Below are positions 35,256-47,377 of a DNA stretch of 64,000 nt, one piece after another (position 1 is the stretch's first letter; every line of letters begins with the position of its first letter). Origin of the DNA: Leptodontidium sp. MPI-SDFR-AT-0119. Taxonomy: Eukaryota; Ascomycota; Leotiomycetes; Helotiales; Leptodontidiaceae. The translations under genes were made by a program, and so were the position numbers. The stretch is from contig JAHLEZ010000022.1 of assembly GCA_020726505.1 (NCBI GenBank), positions 1,015,258-1,079,257 of the forward strand, written 5' to 3'. The notes under the pieces were generated by a model. That model was not told where the DNA came from and did not search any database. It saw only the letters and a list, made by a program, of their open reading frames with translations.

Positions 35256-37203
35256 TCAGAATCCTGCGTTGGCGGAATACAAATCCTCCACTTCTTCTGG
35301 TTCAAAAATTCTCACTTCAGGGACTACGCACTGCTCCTTCCCCCTCTCTATCTCCCTCATCTCTCCCTCCTCTCCAACCCTCGGCATATCCAACTTAAAG
35401 CTCTGTCCAAAATCTACCCAAACCACCACATCACCATCCACCAACTCGCGCAGAGCATCAAGAAGAACCTCCCTCTCAAACCCCAACTCATCCACAACCT
35501 GACTCACATAACAAGTCACCGTCCCCTTGAGCGTTGCATCCTGTAAAAAGTACTGGATCTTAGCCGCTGGAGAGGGCCATGTGCTGAGAGGAGGGACGAG
35601 ACTCATTGGACAGGCTACTTTGATGTTGTTGCTAGAAACCGAGGACGAGGGAGAGGAAGAAGAAAGGTGTGAAGAGGAGCGCGAAGTGTGGATGTGGAAA
35701 TCACAAGGATTGCAATCCCACGGTCTCGAGATAGGTCGCGGGACGAAAGCTTGCACGCGCATGAAAGCGAACAAGTCTTTCATCAGACCTGGGATGTCGT
35801 TCGCGAGGGCGTGGAGTTTCTCGATAGCATATCCTGATCCTGACTCTGACGTCTTTGTTCCTTCCGCTTTACTCATACCTCCACTCCCAGTTGAATTCTG
35901 ATTCGGATTCTGACTTGGATTCGAGTTCTGGGTCTGGGTTTTACTCTCGCTCTTTTGCGATCGAATCGCATAGTTGAAATAAGCAGTGATGAACCTCCTC
36001 AGCGACGAGTGCTCAGAAGAATGTTCATAAACATATCGACACCAGCCCTTAAAAACCTTCCACTCCAAGCCCATTTCCATCTCCATCTCCATCTTCCCCC
36101 TCACTTTCCCTTTCCCCTTTCTCTTTCCCTTCTCATTACAATCATCATCCGAACGCGAACATGCACTCCCACTTCCCAAAAACGCAAGAATCGAATCCAT
36201 AGCCAGATTATGCAGGAGCACCATCCCGTACTTATCCGCCAAACAGCACAACCGCAATCTCACGGAGCAGAACTTCGTGACTTCGATGTTGAAGACGGAG
36301 TCTTGGGCTTGCCGAGTTAGGGAGGGGAGTTTGCCTGTGTAGCACCATTGGATCAGGAGTTCGAAGGCTGTGGGGTCGTCGGTGGGGAAGGTGGCTGTGT
36401 TGGCGTTGGTGAGGGATAAGTATTCGGAGGAGAAGGATTGGGTTTGAGTTTGAGTTTGCATGTTGGTCTTGGTGTCGTTGGTGTTGTTGAATATGGTGGT
36501 GAAGTAGTGGGCCGCTTGGAAGAGCATCTCTTTGTGGATCTGGAAGAGTTTCCGCTCAGGTCCGACGAGGAGGGATAGTATGGGGGAATCTAGTTTTCTG
36601 TTTTACAGCACGGTGAAAAAAAATGTGAGTGTCTTGATGCTGATATTGAGATGGAATGGAATAGGATAGTCTGGGAAGGAAAGCATGGAAGGAATGCTTT
36701 ACGCACTGCAGATAACATGGCGGAGACGGCATAGTAGAATGCCAGAAACAAGGCCCATCATACGGCAGCGTACTCGCCCATGAACCACTCGTCTCTGGAC
36801 TTCGTTGTCGCTTAGATGGTAGAGTATGTGCTAGTGCTTCCTCTTCCTCTTCATCTCCCGTTGCAGACAACGACAGGCGTCGTCTGACAACTCGTTGGCT
36901 TTCATCTTCATACGTTGGTAGGTTGGGAGGGTAGCTCGGCATCCTCGAAAGAAGAGCCAACCTAGCCCCCCTAGATAAAGTACTTGATGCTGCTTGGCGT
37001 ATTGTACCGCGAAGATGATCGTAATGGCGAGTGGGAGATGGTCTTGGTGGTTGCATTGTCGGGGAAGGTTGGGCGATCATGGAGTCGGAGCTGTAGCTGG
37101 AGCTGTGAGTCGACATTGGCGGTTGCATTGTGCCAAGATATCTTCTCTCTGGAGCTGTTCGGTCAGGGAGATGGGCTGGGGAGTAAGGGCGGGAGGAAGT
37201 CAT
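35256..37203 (-). CDS. BTB/POZ domain protein
   Basis: Two exons, 37203-36707 and 36597-35256; the 109-bp intron has donor GTGCGT and acceptor CAG and splits a Gln codon; 612 residues. The ATG at 37203 begins MTSSRPYSPAHLP; the frame is open upstream but without ATG. Residues 1-165 are Ser/Pro/Arg-rich and disordered. The BTB domain begins at the junction (LDSPILSLLVGPERKLFQIHKEML, about 166-190) and continues through AAHYFTTIF, FPTDDPTAFELLIQWCYTGKLP and LCCLADKYGMVLLHNLAMDSIL. A Lys/Glu/Met run (GKGKVRGKMEMEMEMG) follows. The C-terminal third is not recognised and is acidic at the end. BTB domains mediate dimerisation or Cullin-3 binding; partners here are unknown. Two diverged direct repeats lie in the promoter. 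Confidence 0.85.
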
Positions 37204-38054
37204 TTTCAATGCTTGTTGATGGATGATCAGATGGAGGCGATCCAAGCGGTCTTTGAAGGGGAAGAGATTGAGACATTGTTACACTGTTTCATGTGTTTAC
37301 TCGAGGTCCTGCAGGGGCGGAGGAGATGGTAGGACAAGAGCACTTGCTCTACTGGCTCTGAAATACCAAGATCAATGGAGACGGCCTGGAAACACCCCGC
37401 CATCGTGAGATGGAGAAGATGTCAAAAACTTTTCATGAGATAGCCCGAGACATTGTTGTACTGCGCGATTCGTATAATCGGTGTCCTGCAGGAAAGGTTG
37501 TGGTGAGCAAGATCACTTGATCTACAGGGTATGGGGTTCCTGGATCAATGGAAACGACATCAAAAAACAAAATAAACCGTTACAAGTGATAGAGGAGGTG
37601 ATATTCCATTGGAGGCGGGGAGAACCAAAAAATGTGCTTGGAATAGATTGAAAACGCAATACAGTCCAAAAGAACCTTGTCAATCTCAATTAGATCTTGC
37701 AGCAGTTGTGATAGGATCATGAATAGAAAATGTGCAACTTGATTTCAGTACGTAAAGGCGGGTTTGGGAAATATGTTTCTGTAAAATCAAGTACGGTTGA
37801 GATCCCACAGCCACTTGCCAATAGGAATACTTGGGATGGCTGAGGGATAAGGAAATAAGAATTTGCAACGCGTAGAGAAATAACCTGCTCATCTCACAAA
37901 CTCCACATATATTCTGGGCTCAGTGCCAGATAAAGTAACGTACTCGAATTGTTTTGCTTCAGCTGCGAATAGTATCATACAATCTATCATCATTCATCAC
38001 CCAGGTATTCCCTCCCGTCCATTCTCCACCACGTCGCCTCCATCCAATGCACCC
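37204..38054. other. Intergenic between BTB gene and MsrA
   Basis: Contains the BTB promoter with a diverged tandem duplication (37270-37572, listed separately) and the 3' end of the MsrA gene. No other gene seen. Confidence 0.55.
37270..37572. repeat. Two diverged tandem copies of a ~125-177-bp unit
   Basis: Copy 1 begins at 37270 and copy 2 at 37447, both with GAGACATTGTT. Shared blocks appear in order in both: GTCCTGCAGG, a CACTTG-TCTAC block, AGATCAATGGA/GGATCAATGGA, and a closing GA-x-(G/A)TCAAAAAAC. Copy 2 lacks about 32 bases present near the end of copy 1. Identity is moderate, so the duplication is old. It lies 70-370 bp upstream of the BTB start codon. Confidence 0.6.
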
Positions 38055-38736
38055 CTACAAAGCTGGAAAGCTCCTCAAGAAATGACTAGGACATTCATAA
38101 CCCCCGGGATTATGATCGAGGTACTTTTGATGATACGTCTCGGCATCCCACCACTCGCCCGCAGGCAAGATCTCAGTAACGACCTTCCCCTTCCACCACT
38201 TCTCATTAACCAACTTAGTCACCTCCCTCGCCACACTCTCCTGCTCGGTATTGTGATAGAAGATCCCACTGCGGTATTGCGATCCCCTATCTGGCCCTTG
38301 TTGGTTGGAGGTTGTGGGGTCGTGCATCTTGTAGAAGAATTCTAGGAGTTGGCGGTAAGTGATTTGGGAGGGGTCGTAGGAGACTTGAAGGGCCTCGGCA
38401 TCTGTATTGCTTGTTAGCACTGCCCAGCTATAATCTATGCATTTGTTCAAAAGAAATCAAGGTATACATACGTCCCGTACTCCCCGAACACACAGCTCTA
38501 TAACTTGGACTCTTCATATCTCCCCCAATATACCCAACTCGCGCATCATATAATCCCTTCCCCGTGAACTCTTTCCGGTACATGTGTTCGACGCCCCAGA
38601 AACATCCCGCGGCGATGGTGGCCAATTGTGCGCCTTCAGGAGAGGCAATCGGTGCGCTTTCTCCTAGACCTAGAGATGTGCTTGCGCTGAAGGGACGCAT
38701 CAGGCGGTTGATGAATCCGGGCATGGTGAAAGCCAT
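38055..38736 (-). CDS. msrA: Peptide methionine-S-sulfoxide reductase
   Basis: Repairs oxidised methionine by reducing the S-sulfoxide, using thioredoxin. Exons 38736-38472 and 38401-38055, 70-bp intron that splits a His codon; 203 residues from the ATG at 38736. The active-site block GCFWGVEHMYRKEF carries the catalytic Cys; the joined sequence GSTGHAEALQVSYDP is the family hallmark across the intron; RSGIFYHNTEQESVA and AGEWWDAETYHQKYL follow. An in-frame ATG at 38988 would add 84 residues that are Asn/Thr-rich and then hydrophobic (LLLFFLATLL). I prefer 38736 because MAFTMPGFI opens a normal-length fungal MsrA, but the longer form could be a targeted isoform. Confidence 0.93.
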
Positions 38737-40241
38737 GAGAAGCGTTGCGAGGAAGAAGAGGAGGAGGGTGCGGGGTGTTGGAATTATGAAAGGCAGATTG
38801 TTTTCTCTGGTGAGGATTGGTTGCGTGAAGCTGGTACTGGTGCTGAGCTTCGTGTGCAGATGTAAGTGCTGGGTTCGAGTGTTGTTGTTGTTGGAGTTGT
38901 TGTTTGTATGAATTGAAGATGTTCGGTGGAGGGCGACGGGGAGATATTTATGAAGCTCCCACTCCCTCACTTTCTTACAGGGTCGCATCCTCGGATCGCT
39001 GTATCAAGTCGTCATGGAGGGGTTGCAGGGATTCCACACCAAGCTGACAAATGAGAGGTCGAGATCTTCCTCAGCCACTTTTTGATTCCACATCACGCAA
39101 TTCCAAATCCTTTTCTCAATTCCATTCTTTGCAATATACAGCCACTTTCAATACAAACCGATAGTCCGATATGCAATTGCTGCACTGTGACGATGGAGGC
39201 GTATGTCTGCTGCGGATGAACGCTGGAAGTTTCGAGGATTTTCCAACACAGTTTGGATAGGTCATGTGACCACGGAAACAATTGATGAGATGTCTCAATG
39301 CGTTCTGAGCTGGGCTTATATTGAATGGCTCATAGGCTAATTATTTCTTGTTTGAATTATTCGCCTCAATCCTGTTCTGTTGAACTTGATTGACTACGCT
39401 CTCACATTGCGGGTAATTGTTGTCATTGTTGCTTTCTGCGTACTGCTCTGGGGTCGGTTAGTTAGTACCTCTTGATCATTAACTGCTGCCTGTTTCTGTC
39501 TTTCTTTGATTAAATACCCATTCCCGATGGCCCAAGTCAAACAGGTCATTCGCTTGCTTGTTTTGTAGCGGCTGCGACAAAATAGGGGGTGGAGCTTTTA
39601 AGCGAGGATGTAGTTGTGCAGGGCATTACTCTATTGTAAGGCTGATAGCGTTAGGGGTCTTCTAAGGCCGTCTTCTCTAGACTTCGGACTATATTGTTAG
39701 TAAAGAAAGACTACTTAATGCTTGGTTTGGTCAATGGAAGTGCTCATGACAGTATCAAGCAACAATGTCTCAAGTGACAATCTCGTGTGCGGAGTTCACG
39801 CGGACATGAGGAGTTTGACACTGGTTCCATCCCCACCGGTCATCAAACTCAAACTGTCATGTTCTCTACTCCTATGTTTGTCCTGTTACTGTAATTGGCG
39901 AGTGTGGGCCCTTCTCGAGGTAGATAAGTTAGAAGAATACCTACAAGTACAGTATTCGGGAGCAGTGTGCAGTGCATATAAAAATGTAATTAATTTTCGA
40001 GATGAATTCGAGCTACTTACCGACAATTCATTCATCATTCGTACCACGCCAGTTCTCCCTGCAACAAAGCTTGGCAGACCGTAGTAACTAATGTAGTATA
40101 TATATACTCGAGACTTTCTATCCTCGTCGACATTCTTTCTTCTTTCCCACCAGATCGAATTCTACATCCTGCAGGGCCACACACTTAGGGCTGCCAACAA
40201 CATCAAAGCAATTCAACAAACCTCGTCGTCAAGTCGTCAAC
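38737..40241. other. Intergenic between MsrA and paralogue array
   Basis: Divergent spacer with both promoters. The first 250 bp can be read as an N-terminal extension of MsrA. Nothing else recognised; TATATATATAC at about 40097 lies some 140 bp before the start of the next gene. Confidence 0.5.
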
Positions 40242-41625
40242 ATGGCTTCTGCCAAAACTCTTACTCGGAAGAGCCGTCACCAAAAGTCCAAGGCCAAGAG
40301 CGCTCTCAGCGCTCTCGCCCCTACCACCCCAATCACTGATCAGGTTGTTGAGAAGAAGCCTAAAGGATTCTTAGACCTTCCCTACGGTAAGCAATCGCCA
40401 CATCTTGGCCATTACTACCTGTAGCTAACAAACCCAGATATCAGATACATGATTTACAAGCTGTGGTTCATCCGACCCGTTGGCATCGTTCCTAAAGACA
40501 GTTTCTACCGCCGTAGCCTTCGACGCAACGACAAATACCGAGAAGGAGACGGGTCGACTACTCGAAAGTATACGATCTACCAATGCCAATGGGAGAGCAA
40601 CATACAACAACTTCCCCAATGGGGCGTAGATGGTCTTCCCACACGCGATGGTACGCTCGATGAAGTGACAATATTTCGCATCTTCTCTGCAACTCCCGAG
40701 CAACTGGAATTGATCGCAGATAGCCCCTGGCTCCCTAGCACTGGAACCTCAACCGATGAGCACAGCAACATCCATAATTATCTTATCAACTCTGCCGGTG
40801 ATCCTGTCGAAATTGCCAGTGAAAGACCTTCTACATCTCCGGTTTCACCGGAATCCGCCTCCTAGCAACCTGCAAGCAAATCCGTGACGAAGAAACCGAA
40901 ATTCTCTACGGAAGCAACGAGTTCATATTCGATACTTGCCACAGCGGCGCGGGTGAAAAGTTCCAGGATGATCCGGATCAAGTTCCCGGCGCGAGACTCC
41001 TAGATGGTACCCTACCAAGCCAGGAGCAGATCGAGACAGCGATTGAGAAGCTGTTTGACAGGAAGGTCCGCCACCCAAAATGTGTCTGGTATGATCGTTT
41101 CTTGCGCTTCCTTGCTGTGATCGGTCGTCACAACGCAGCTCGTCTGAAGTCTGTCGTTTTCTCGGGCGCTTTTGAAGTTGCTAGCAGTTATTCGTCGGGC
41201 TGGATGGGCTTTGCACAGTTGCTTTCCGTGTACACCGTAGTGATGAGCAATGTGTGCCCAAACCTGAACAGAATCACACTTCACAAGCAGCTGGGGGGCC
41301 TTATTTGGAAAATTGAGCAACCAGAGGACGAAGGAAAGACCAAGGACGAGAGAGTCAGCGAGGTTGTTGAGAAGCTGGTGAATGGACTCCCCAGCTCAAG
41401 GAGTTGCATTTGGGCAGTCTTAATGTTAGCCGAGAATATCGAGGTCGTCAGCGGCATAACGCCTCTGGCCTTTCCAGAGATCAGAGTTGGGGAACATCGA
41501 TAAAGTGGATTGAGTTCGTGGAGGAGCGTGCCAGCTTAGAGAAGACTTTAGCTGAGGGCATCGCCGAGGTTGAGGCCAATGAGGAGGTTGACCATCCTGC
41601 TGACAAACTTGCTTCTACCATCTGA
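40242..41625 (+). pseudogene. F-box-like paralogue A, broken by frameshifts
   Basis: First member of a three-gene tandem family. Exon 1 (40242-40386) ends KGFLDLPYG; a 51-bp intron (40387-40437) interrupts at the same place and phase as in the two intact copies; exon 2 opens DIRYMIYKLWFIRPVGIVP. The frame then breaks near 40820 (after GDPVEIAS), continuing in another frame as YISGFTGIRLLATCKQI and ETEILYGSNEFIF, and again near 41388 (VEKLVNGLP to QLKELHLGSL). The second break lies in a run of four C where five would keep the frame. The last frame ends IKWIEFVEERASLEK... at 41625. Copies B and C align with all three parts in order. It also lacks the C-terminal NPFA-x-LM motif of its sisters. 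Either a pseudogene or an intact gene with base errors. Confidence 0.75.
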
Positions 41626-42687
41626 ATCAAACGCCCGACAACTCAAAGTAGCACAGTCGAAACACATGCGGTCTGGGTCAACCCCACTGTCGTCGCGACC
41701 CCAAGGCTCTGACAATTACTTTCGGTCAGCGTGACTCGACAATCATCATTCAGAATTTTGACACTGTAATTCCTTCCTGCGGCCTCTCTCTGCTTCTGAT
41801 TCAGCCTTTCACGCCAAAATTCACTTGTACCATCTCGCACGCCGCAAGAATTTCCCGCGGACGTACGGAACTCATCTTGCAAAATCGGAGGTCATTCACG
41901 CAATCACACTCTTTCCAAAACGCGTTTCCTTTTACTCCTGATTTTTCATTCCTGATTCTTTCTCTCCAATTACTTTCTCTTGAGAGCAGTGCTCCCCGGA
42001 CTGGTCTGGGAACGCAGGGGAACATAGCTGAAACCCACACGAGGGCAGAGGTTCCCAGATAGATAGAGAAACAACACGATAACTAATTTGCATTACATTA
42101 GAACATGTGATATATTCTAAATCATAGTTTTAAATTGTGCAATTGTGGCAGTCTTTGGTGGAAAGGAAAAAAACAGGTGTGTTGTTGAAAATCTGAGCGT
42201 CATGCCATGTTCACTTCATTATTCAAAAGCACCAAGTGTTCTTGTTGATTATTACTTAGGCTTTTATCGCTCTATTATACCGGGTAGTATTTCCTATCGA
42301 CATGGTCGAACATTATATTTAATGAGGCGTATAGGCTCGTGAATGCAAGTCTTTGTATTGACTTTAAGATGCTAAGCGAGGAACCAATTTGTCAAGTAAT
42401 CTAGCTCCATAACCCCTGCAAAACGAATATATGTATTCTGATAGGCTCGACTATATAGATACTTACTATTACAGGTGATTTAAAGCCGGTTTAAGACTCA
42501 TTTTGTGGCATGGTGCATCAAACCCATCCCTGGCAAAAAGACGCTAAGGACGCTAGCCCCCCTCCCCTCCCCACCATGGGTTCACAACCTTGTGCCTTCG
42601 AACTATTCGAAGAAGCCTCCTTCGATTCAACACTACAAAAACACAGTACCAAACAGCTCATCCAATCCTTACCTTGCCTTCATCACC
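41626..42687. other. Intergenic between paralogues A and B
   Basis: No gene seen. Presumably 3' UTR of copy A and promoter of copy B. The minus-strand frames around 41643-42040 lack domain features. Confidence 0.5.
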
Positions 42688-44349
42688 ATGTCGAACAATG
42701 ATGGATTCGCCATTGCCCTTTCAAAGGGAACAATCAAAACGATCAAAACGCAACAGAGAAACAAACCCTTCCGGTTCCTGGATCTCCCACGCGGTACGCT
42801 AATACCCTTCCCAAGAATCCAATGATCCTCAATCTAATCTCACACAGAAATCAGAGACCTCATCTACCACCACTGCTTCGTGCGCCCAATCGGCATCTCT
42901 CCTGCCTTCAATTACGGACGACGAAGGCTTCCCAAGAAAGAAAGAGGTAGCGGGAAGGCTTGGTACAAATACTCAGTGTACAAGTGCCAATGGGATGGAC
43001 GACGCCAATTCATCCCAATCGCTAATGATAAGTATGATAAGAAAACGCCCGTTGACGGGGAAGTTGAGGACATGACCATGTATTGGACTTCGGCTCCGAC
43101 TCCTGCCCAAGAACTACTCCTCATGAATGGAATATACGACCTCCCTGATACCGAAGTCAACGAAGCTGAAGGAATCTACACGAAGATCAAGCACCGTGCT
43201 AATAAGCGCCATGGTGATGTTATCGAAATCATCAACACCCAAGAGCGAACTATCGCGGGTTTGGTCGGAATCGGGCTTCTTAGAACCAACCAACAAGTCT
43301 ATAACGAGGCAACCAAGATTTTATACGGAAACACATTCGTGATCAACACAGCCGTCGCACATTCCGCGACAAATCTAGACACAGACCGCCACTTATACCC
43401 CGGATTTCCAAACAAGAACGGCAACCCCGCTACGGCTAAAGACAATAGCCGGCGAATACACAAGTTCCTCAACAAGGGTCGACAGCCAAGCTTCTCAAAG
43501 TACGACCCCCTCCTCATGTTCCTCCGCACCATTGGTCCACACTGCGCATCACTCATACAATCCGTCAAGATCAATGGCGAGTTCAAGACGGTATCAAATG
43601 GTTCGCCAGTGAATGTGAGATACTGCGACAAACTCCCCTTTGCAGACATCCTCAACATCTACATACATGTCCTGGATGAACTATGCCCCGATCTGAAGAC
43701 ACTGACCCTCGCTCGGACATGGGGCACAAACCGAGTCTACAACTCCCCCGCCGATGAATTCGAAAGCAAAGAGTGGGGGTGGGCTGTTGAAGATGATAGG
43801 GAAGATGATGAGAGAATATCTGAGATTGTTGAGAAGGTTGCGAAAGGATTGCCGAGTCTGAAAGGGTTACAGTTGGGTAACTTCTTTGTTCCGTGGATCA
43901 GTCCCGGGGAAGATTCTGAGGATAAAGTGAAGGATCCTTGGGGCGTGGCTGTTAAGTGGTCTGCGTTTATCAAAGATCGGGAGAGGGAGAGAGGCTCCGA
44001 GGTGCTGAAAAGGATTAGGGCTGGGGAAACCGTTGAGCAAGCAGCCATCCGAGATCGACTGTTCAAGTTGGGACCGGGACAGACTGGGGGGGAAGCAGAC
44101 CAGGAGAGGAGACTTCAACTGAATCGGGTACAACAGCAACGCAATGCCGAGCCGATTTCTGCACAGGTCGGTCAAACGCTCCAGATCTCAACAAAGTCAC
44201 AAATTTCGGAGAAGACAATCAAAATCAAGACACAGCACAGACGAAAATTCTTAAAGATCCAGGTTTTAGCACCATCGAAGCCGGCGCCGAAATATCAAAA
44301 CCCTTTTGCGCTCTTGATGGGCGATGATGAGGATGACGGGGACGACTGA
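42688..44349 (+). CDS. F-box-like paralogue B
   Basis: Exons 42688-42793 and 42848-44349, 54-bp intron after the LDLPRG codons (phase 1), 535 residues. The N-terminal motif FRFLDLPRG-EIRDLIYHHCFVRPIGISP, assembled across the intron, is the F-box-like LP-x-EIR-x-x-IY signature common in fungal proteins. Further landmarks: IGLLRTNQQVYNEATKILYG (the usual second conserved block of such proteins), YDPLLMFLRTIGPHCASLIQSVKING, LDELCPDLKTLTLARTWGTN, VEKVAKGLPSLKGLQLGNF, and a charged tail ending in NPFALLMGDDED. Function unknown; F-box-like proteins may bind Skp1, but the motif is degenerate. No signal peptide. It lies in tandem with copies A and C, same strand. Confidence 0.8.
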
Positions 44350-44967
44350 AGCCTATTGACGCAGACTCTTTCGGTTTCTGATGAACAGATCTTAGACAAA
44401 ACTGGGTTGGGTATTAAGTGGTTGGATTCATAGTCTAGGGGGTGCTGAGGTGTCCATCGGCTGTGGAGGAATTTTCTTTTAGATATGAATCGTTATGCAG
44501 AACAAAGAATATGAAACGTCTTGAAAACTTGAAACTAATTGAACGGGTGCTTAGACAACAAAAACCACTCTACTTAAACATGATTTAATACGTAGTGATG
44601 TGATGGGAAGTTCGAGTAGACATTCACAGCTTTCTTCCATTTTCTTTATTCTGTGGGTGATCTGAGTTAGTATTAGGTGAATGGAACTTTTATCAGTGTG
44701 ATGAATCATACTCCCTTTATCCAGAGATTTAAAGTATTAAACCTCTGATTGATAATTTGGAAATAACAAAAGGTGATTGGGGGCCGACTGTGGTTTCATC
44801 TCAGGACTTCAAAGATTAGTCATACCGAGCTCTTCTGGTCGTCTATTAAAGTCCCTCTTGGATGTTGCAGTTCTCTGAATATTTCAGTTCCTCCACTTTC
44901 ACCCCGCAGCTTTTTTTCGAATCAAATCAACTTCAAAACTTGGCAAGACTCCACCAAACCTTCCATC
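44350..44967. other. Intergenic between paralogues B and C
   Basis: 618 bp with the 3' UTR of copy B and the promoter of copy C. Nothing else recognised. Confidence 0.5.
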
Positions 44968-46709
44968 ATGTCGACTCCAGAGAGTTCCACGCGTGTAATA
45001 TCTCGCCAGGAGAGGCTCAGAATGAAAAGGCATCTAAGACAACAGAAGTCTAAACCCTTTCGATTCCTCGATCTCCCTCGTGGTATGCTACATTCCGTCC
45101 CGCCTCGAGTCAGCAGTTATACTAATATATGGCAGAGATCAGAGACAGGATCTATGAACTCTGGCTGGAGCGTCCAGTCGGTATCGCACCTACCTTCACC
45201 TGCCCCCGCCGAAAACGAAAGGAACCTAGGTACAAAACTGCTGCTGCCAGCGAAGAACAGCGACTTAAGAAATACACACTCTCAAAATACCACTGGGACA
45301 ACCAACGAAAACTTCTCCCTGGCACATCAACCGATGACCTTAACCCTGTAAATGACAAAACGGAACGAGTAACTGTTACGTGGACTTCTGCACCAACAGA
45401 TCAACAGTCTGAAGTGCTCGCCAAAGGCATTCAAGCGGAGCTTCCTTTGGAACATGTGTACGATCTACCGGATACCAAGATATACGACAAGGGAATCTGC
45501 TGTTCTATCATAAAACACTTCGCAAACAAGCGCAGCGATGGCTCATTCGAGATAATCAACAAGGAAGAACGATACGTACCACGGCTCTACGGTTCTGGAA
45601 TCTTAAGCGCCAACAAGCAGACAAACAACGAGGCCGTTCAAATTCTATATAGGCGGAACACGTTCGTATTCAATACAGCAGGAGTCCATTCATCATTCGC
45701 TCTCAGCATAACTCGTCATCTTGTGCCAGTGCCAGGTTTCCCTACAAGTCAAGGCAACCTTCCCACGGAGCAAGAAATAACACAAAGCGTTGACATGATA
45801 TTTACCGACCGGTTTCCCAAGTCAGAATTTCTCATCTACGACCCCTTAACAGTATTCTTACGCACCATCGGCCGTTATAATACTTCCCTTATCCGATCCA
45901 TAAAGATAAATGGCTTCTTTAAAACCTGCTCGAACCTCCAACCAAACCTAATCGAAAATTTCACCTGGGAGTTATACGAAGCCAAGTGCGGCAAATTAGA
46001 CCTTTCAGCGATTATGCCAATCTATATCCACGTACTCAGTCGAGTATGTGGGGATCTCAGGAATCTGACACTCCATCAAACCTGGGGGACAAATGAGTCG
46101 CGGAGTGTGCAGTTTGAGGGGGATTGGCGCTGGTCCACTTCATCTTTCCGGAATATTCCAGATGATGGCGAAAACGATTCCAAGTACTCTGAAGAGGTCG
46201 AGAAAGTCGCGAAAGGGCTTCCGAAATTGAGACGGTTGCAGTTGGGCAATTACGATAGCCACCAAGCGGATCCAGCGGGAGATCTGGTGCAAGATGCATG
46301 GGGCAGTTCCATCAAATGGACGGATTTCGTGGCGAAGCGCGAAGAGGAAAGATTTATCGAGGGATTGAGGATCCTAAAAATTGGACAGCGAGTTAGCCGG
46401 ACTGTCAGCCCAGAGCGAGTATTCGGAGAGAACAAGCGGGGTTGGCTTTTGAAAACCGGTAAATGCAACGTAGGCCAAGAAGTTCGAGGGCCAGACGAGA
46501 ACGCTGTAAACAAATCCACACCTGGGGATATTGAAGACGTAGAGGAGGCTCTTTCGTTGGGACTTGTAGACTCAACAAGTGAGAACAAGAAGGGTTGTGA
46601 GAAATCGAAGAGTCGACAAGGCGGTAAAGGCAGAGCTTTGCCGCATTCTTCGGGATCCACCAACCCTTTTGCCATGTTGATGGACGATGTGGACGGCCAA
46701 GATGAATGA
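44968..46709 (+). CDS. F-box-like paralogue C
   Basis: Exons 44968-45082 and 45136-46709, 53-bp intron in the same position and phase as in copies A and B, 562 residues. Exon 1 is basic (RQERLRMKRHLRQQKSKPF) and ends FRFLDLPRG; exon 2 opens EIRDRIYELWLERPVGIAP. Blocks shared with copy B follow: GILSANKQTNNEAVQILYRRNTF, YDPLTVFLRTIGRYNTSLIRSIKING, LSRVCGDLRNLTLHQTWGTN, VEKVAKGLPKLRRLQLGNY. The tail after about 470 differs almost wholly from that of B, except for the terminal NPFAMLMDDVD. Clearly a duplicate of B; role unknown. Confidence 0.8.
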
Positions 46710-47377
46710 ACGGTGTCCACTAGCGGTTACACATTTATCGAATCCTTGCAAAGCTATTGCTCGACATCGATTGCGCGCTTTCAGATACGTAAAATATGGC
46801 GGGAAAAGTCTAGGGGGAGCTGGCTTTACGAAGTTATATCAAAGTCAGGATTCGTGCTCCGCAGCGGGCTTCTTTACTTCAAGACGGCCAGTAACGTACA
46901 TAAAATACATAAAGGACATCCACTTCGACATGATAGCTTATTTTGACTTTCTTTACCTTCAATTGCGTGTCATACCTTGTACGTGCATTGATTGTTGATT
47001 TGTCGCTGTCCCACATTGACTATAGAAGCAGTCTTCAGCTATCCTATTCTGTAACCCTCACAGTTTTTACGAGCCATTACTATAACAGAAGAAATACCGC
47101 AAGGGTAACAAATCCATTATTTAATTCATTCATTCATTTTGCATGTCCGATCATGTACTCATTCTTATCCTTTTTCTATAGCGAAACTAGCTGAGCAGTC
47201 ATACCCGTTCCACATCACACGAAATCCGAGACTAAGCACCCATGAAAACCTTCACACGTACTATCTTGTAACGCTACCCTACTGTACAGCAGGTTTGACA
47301 GCCAAGATACTAGATCCTTCCAGCCTAGCATATATAGAGGGGGCAGTGACAACTAGCTCACCGAGATCCAGAGTAAA
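46710..47377. other. Convergent spacer
   Basis: 668 bp between paralogue C and the minus-strand HsbA gene; both 3' UTRs are expected here. Nothing recognised. Confidence 0.5.
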
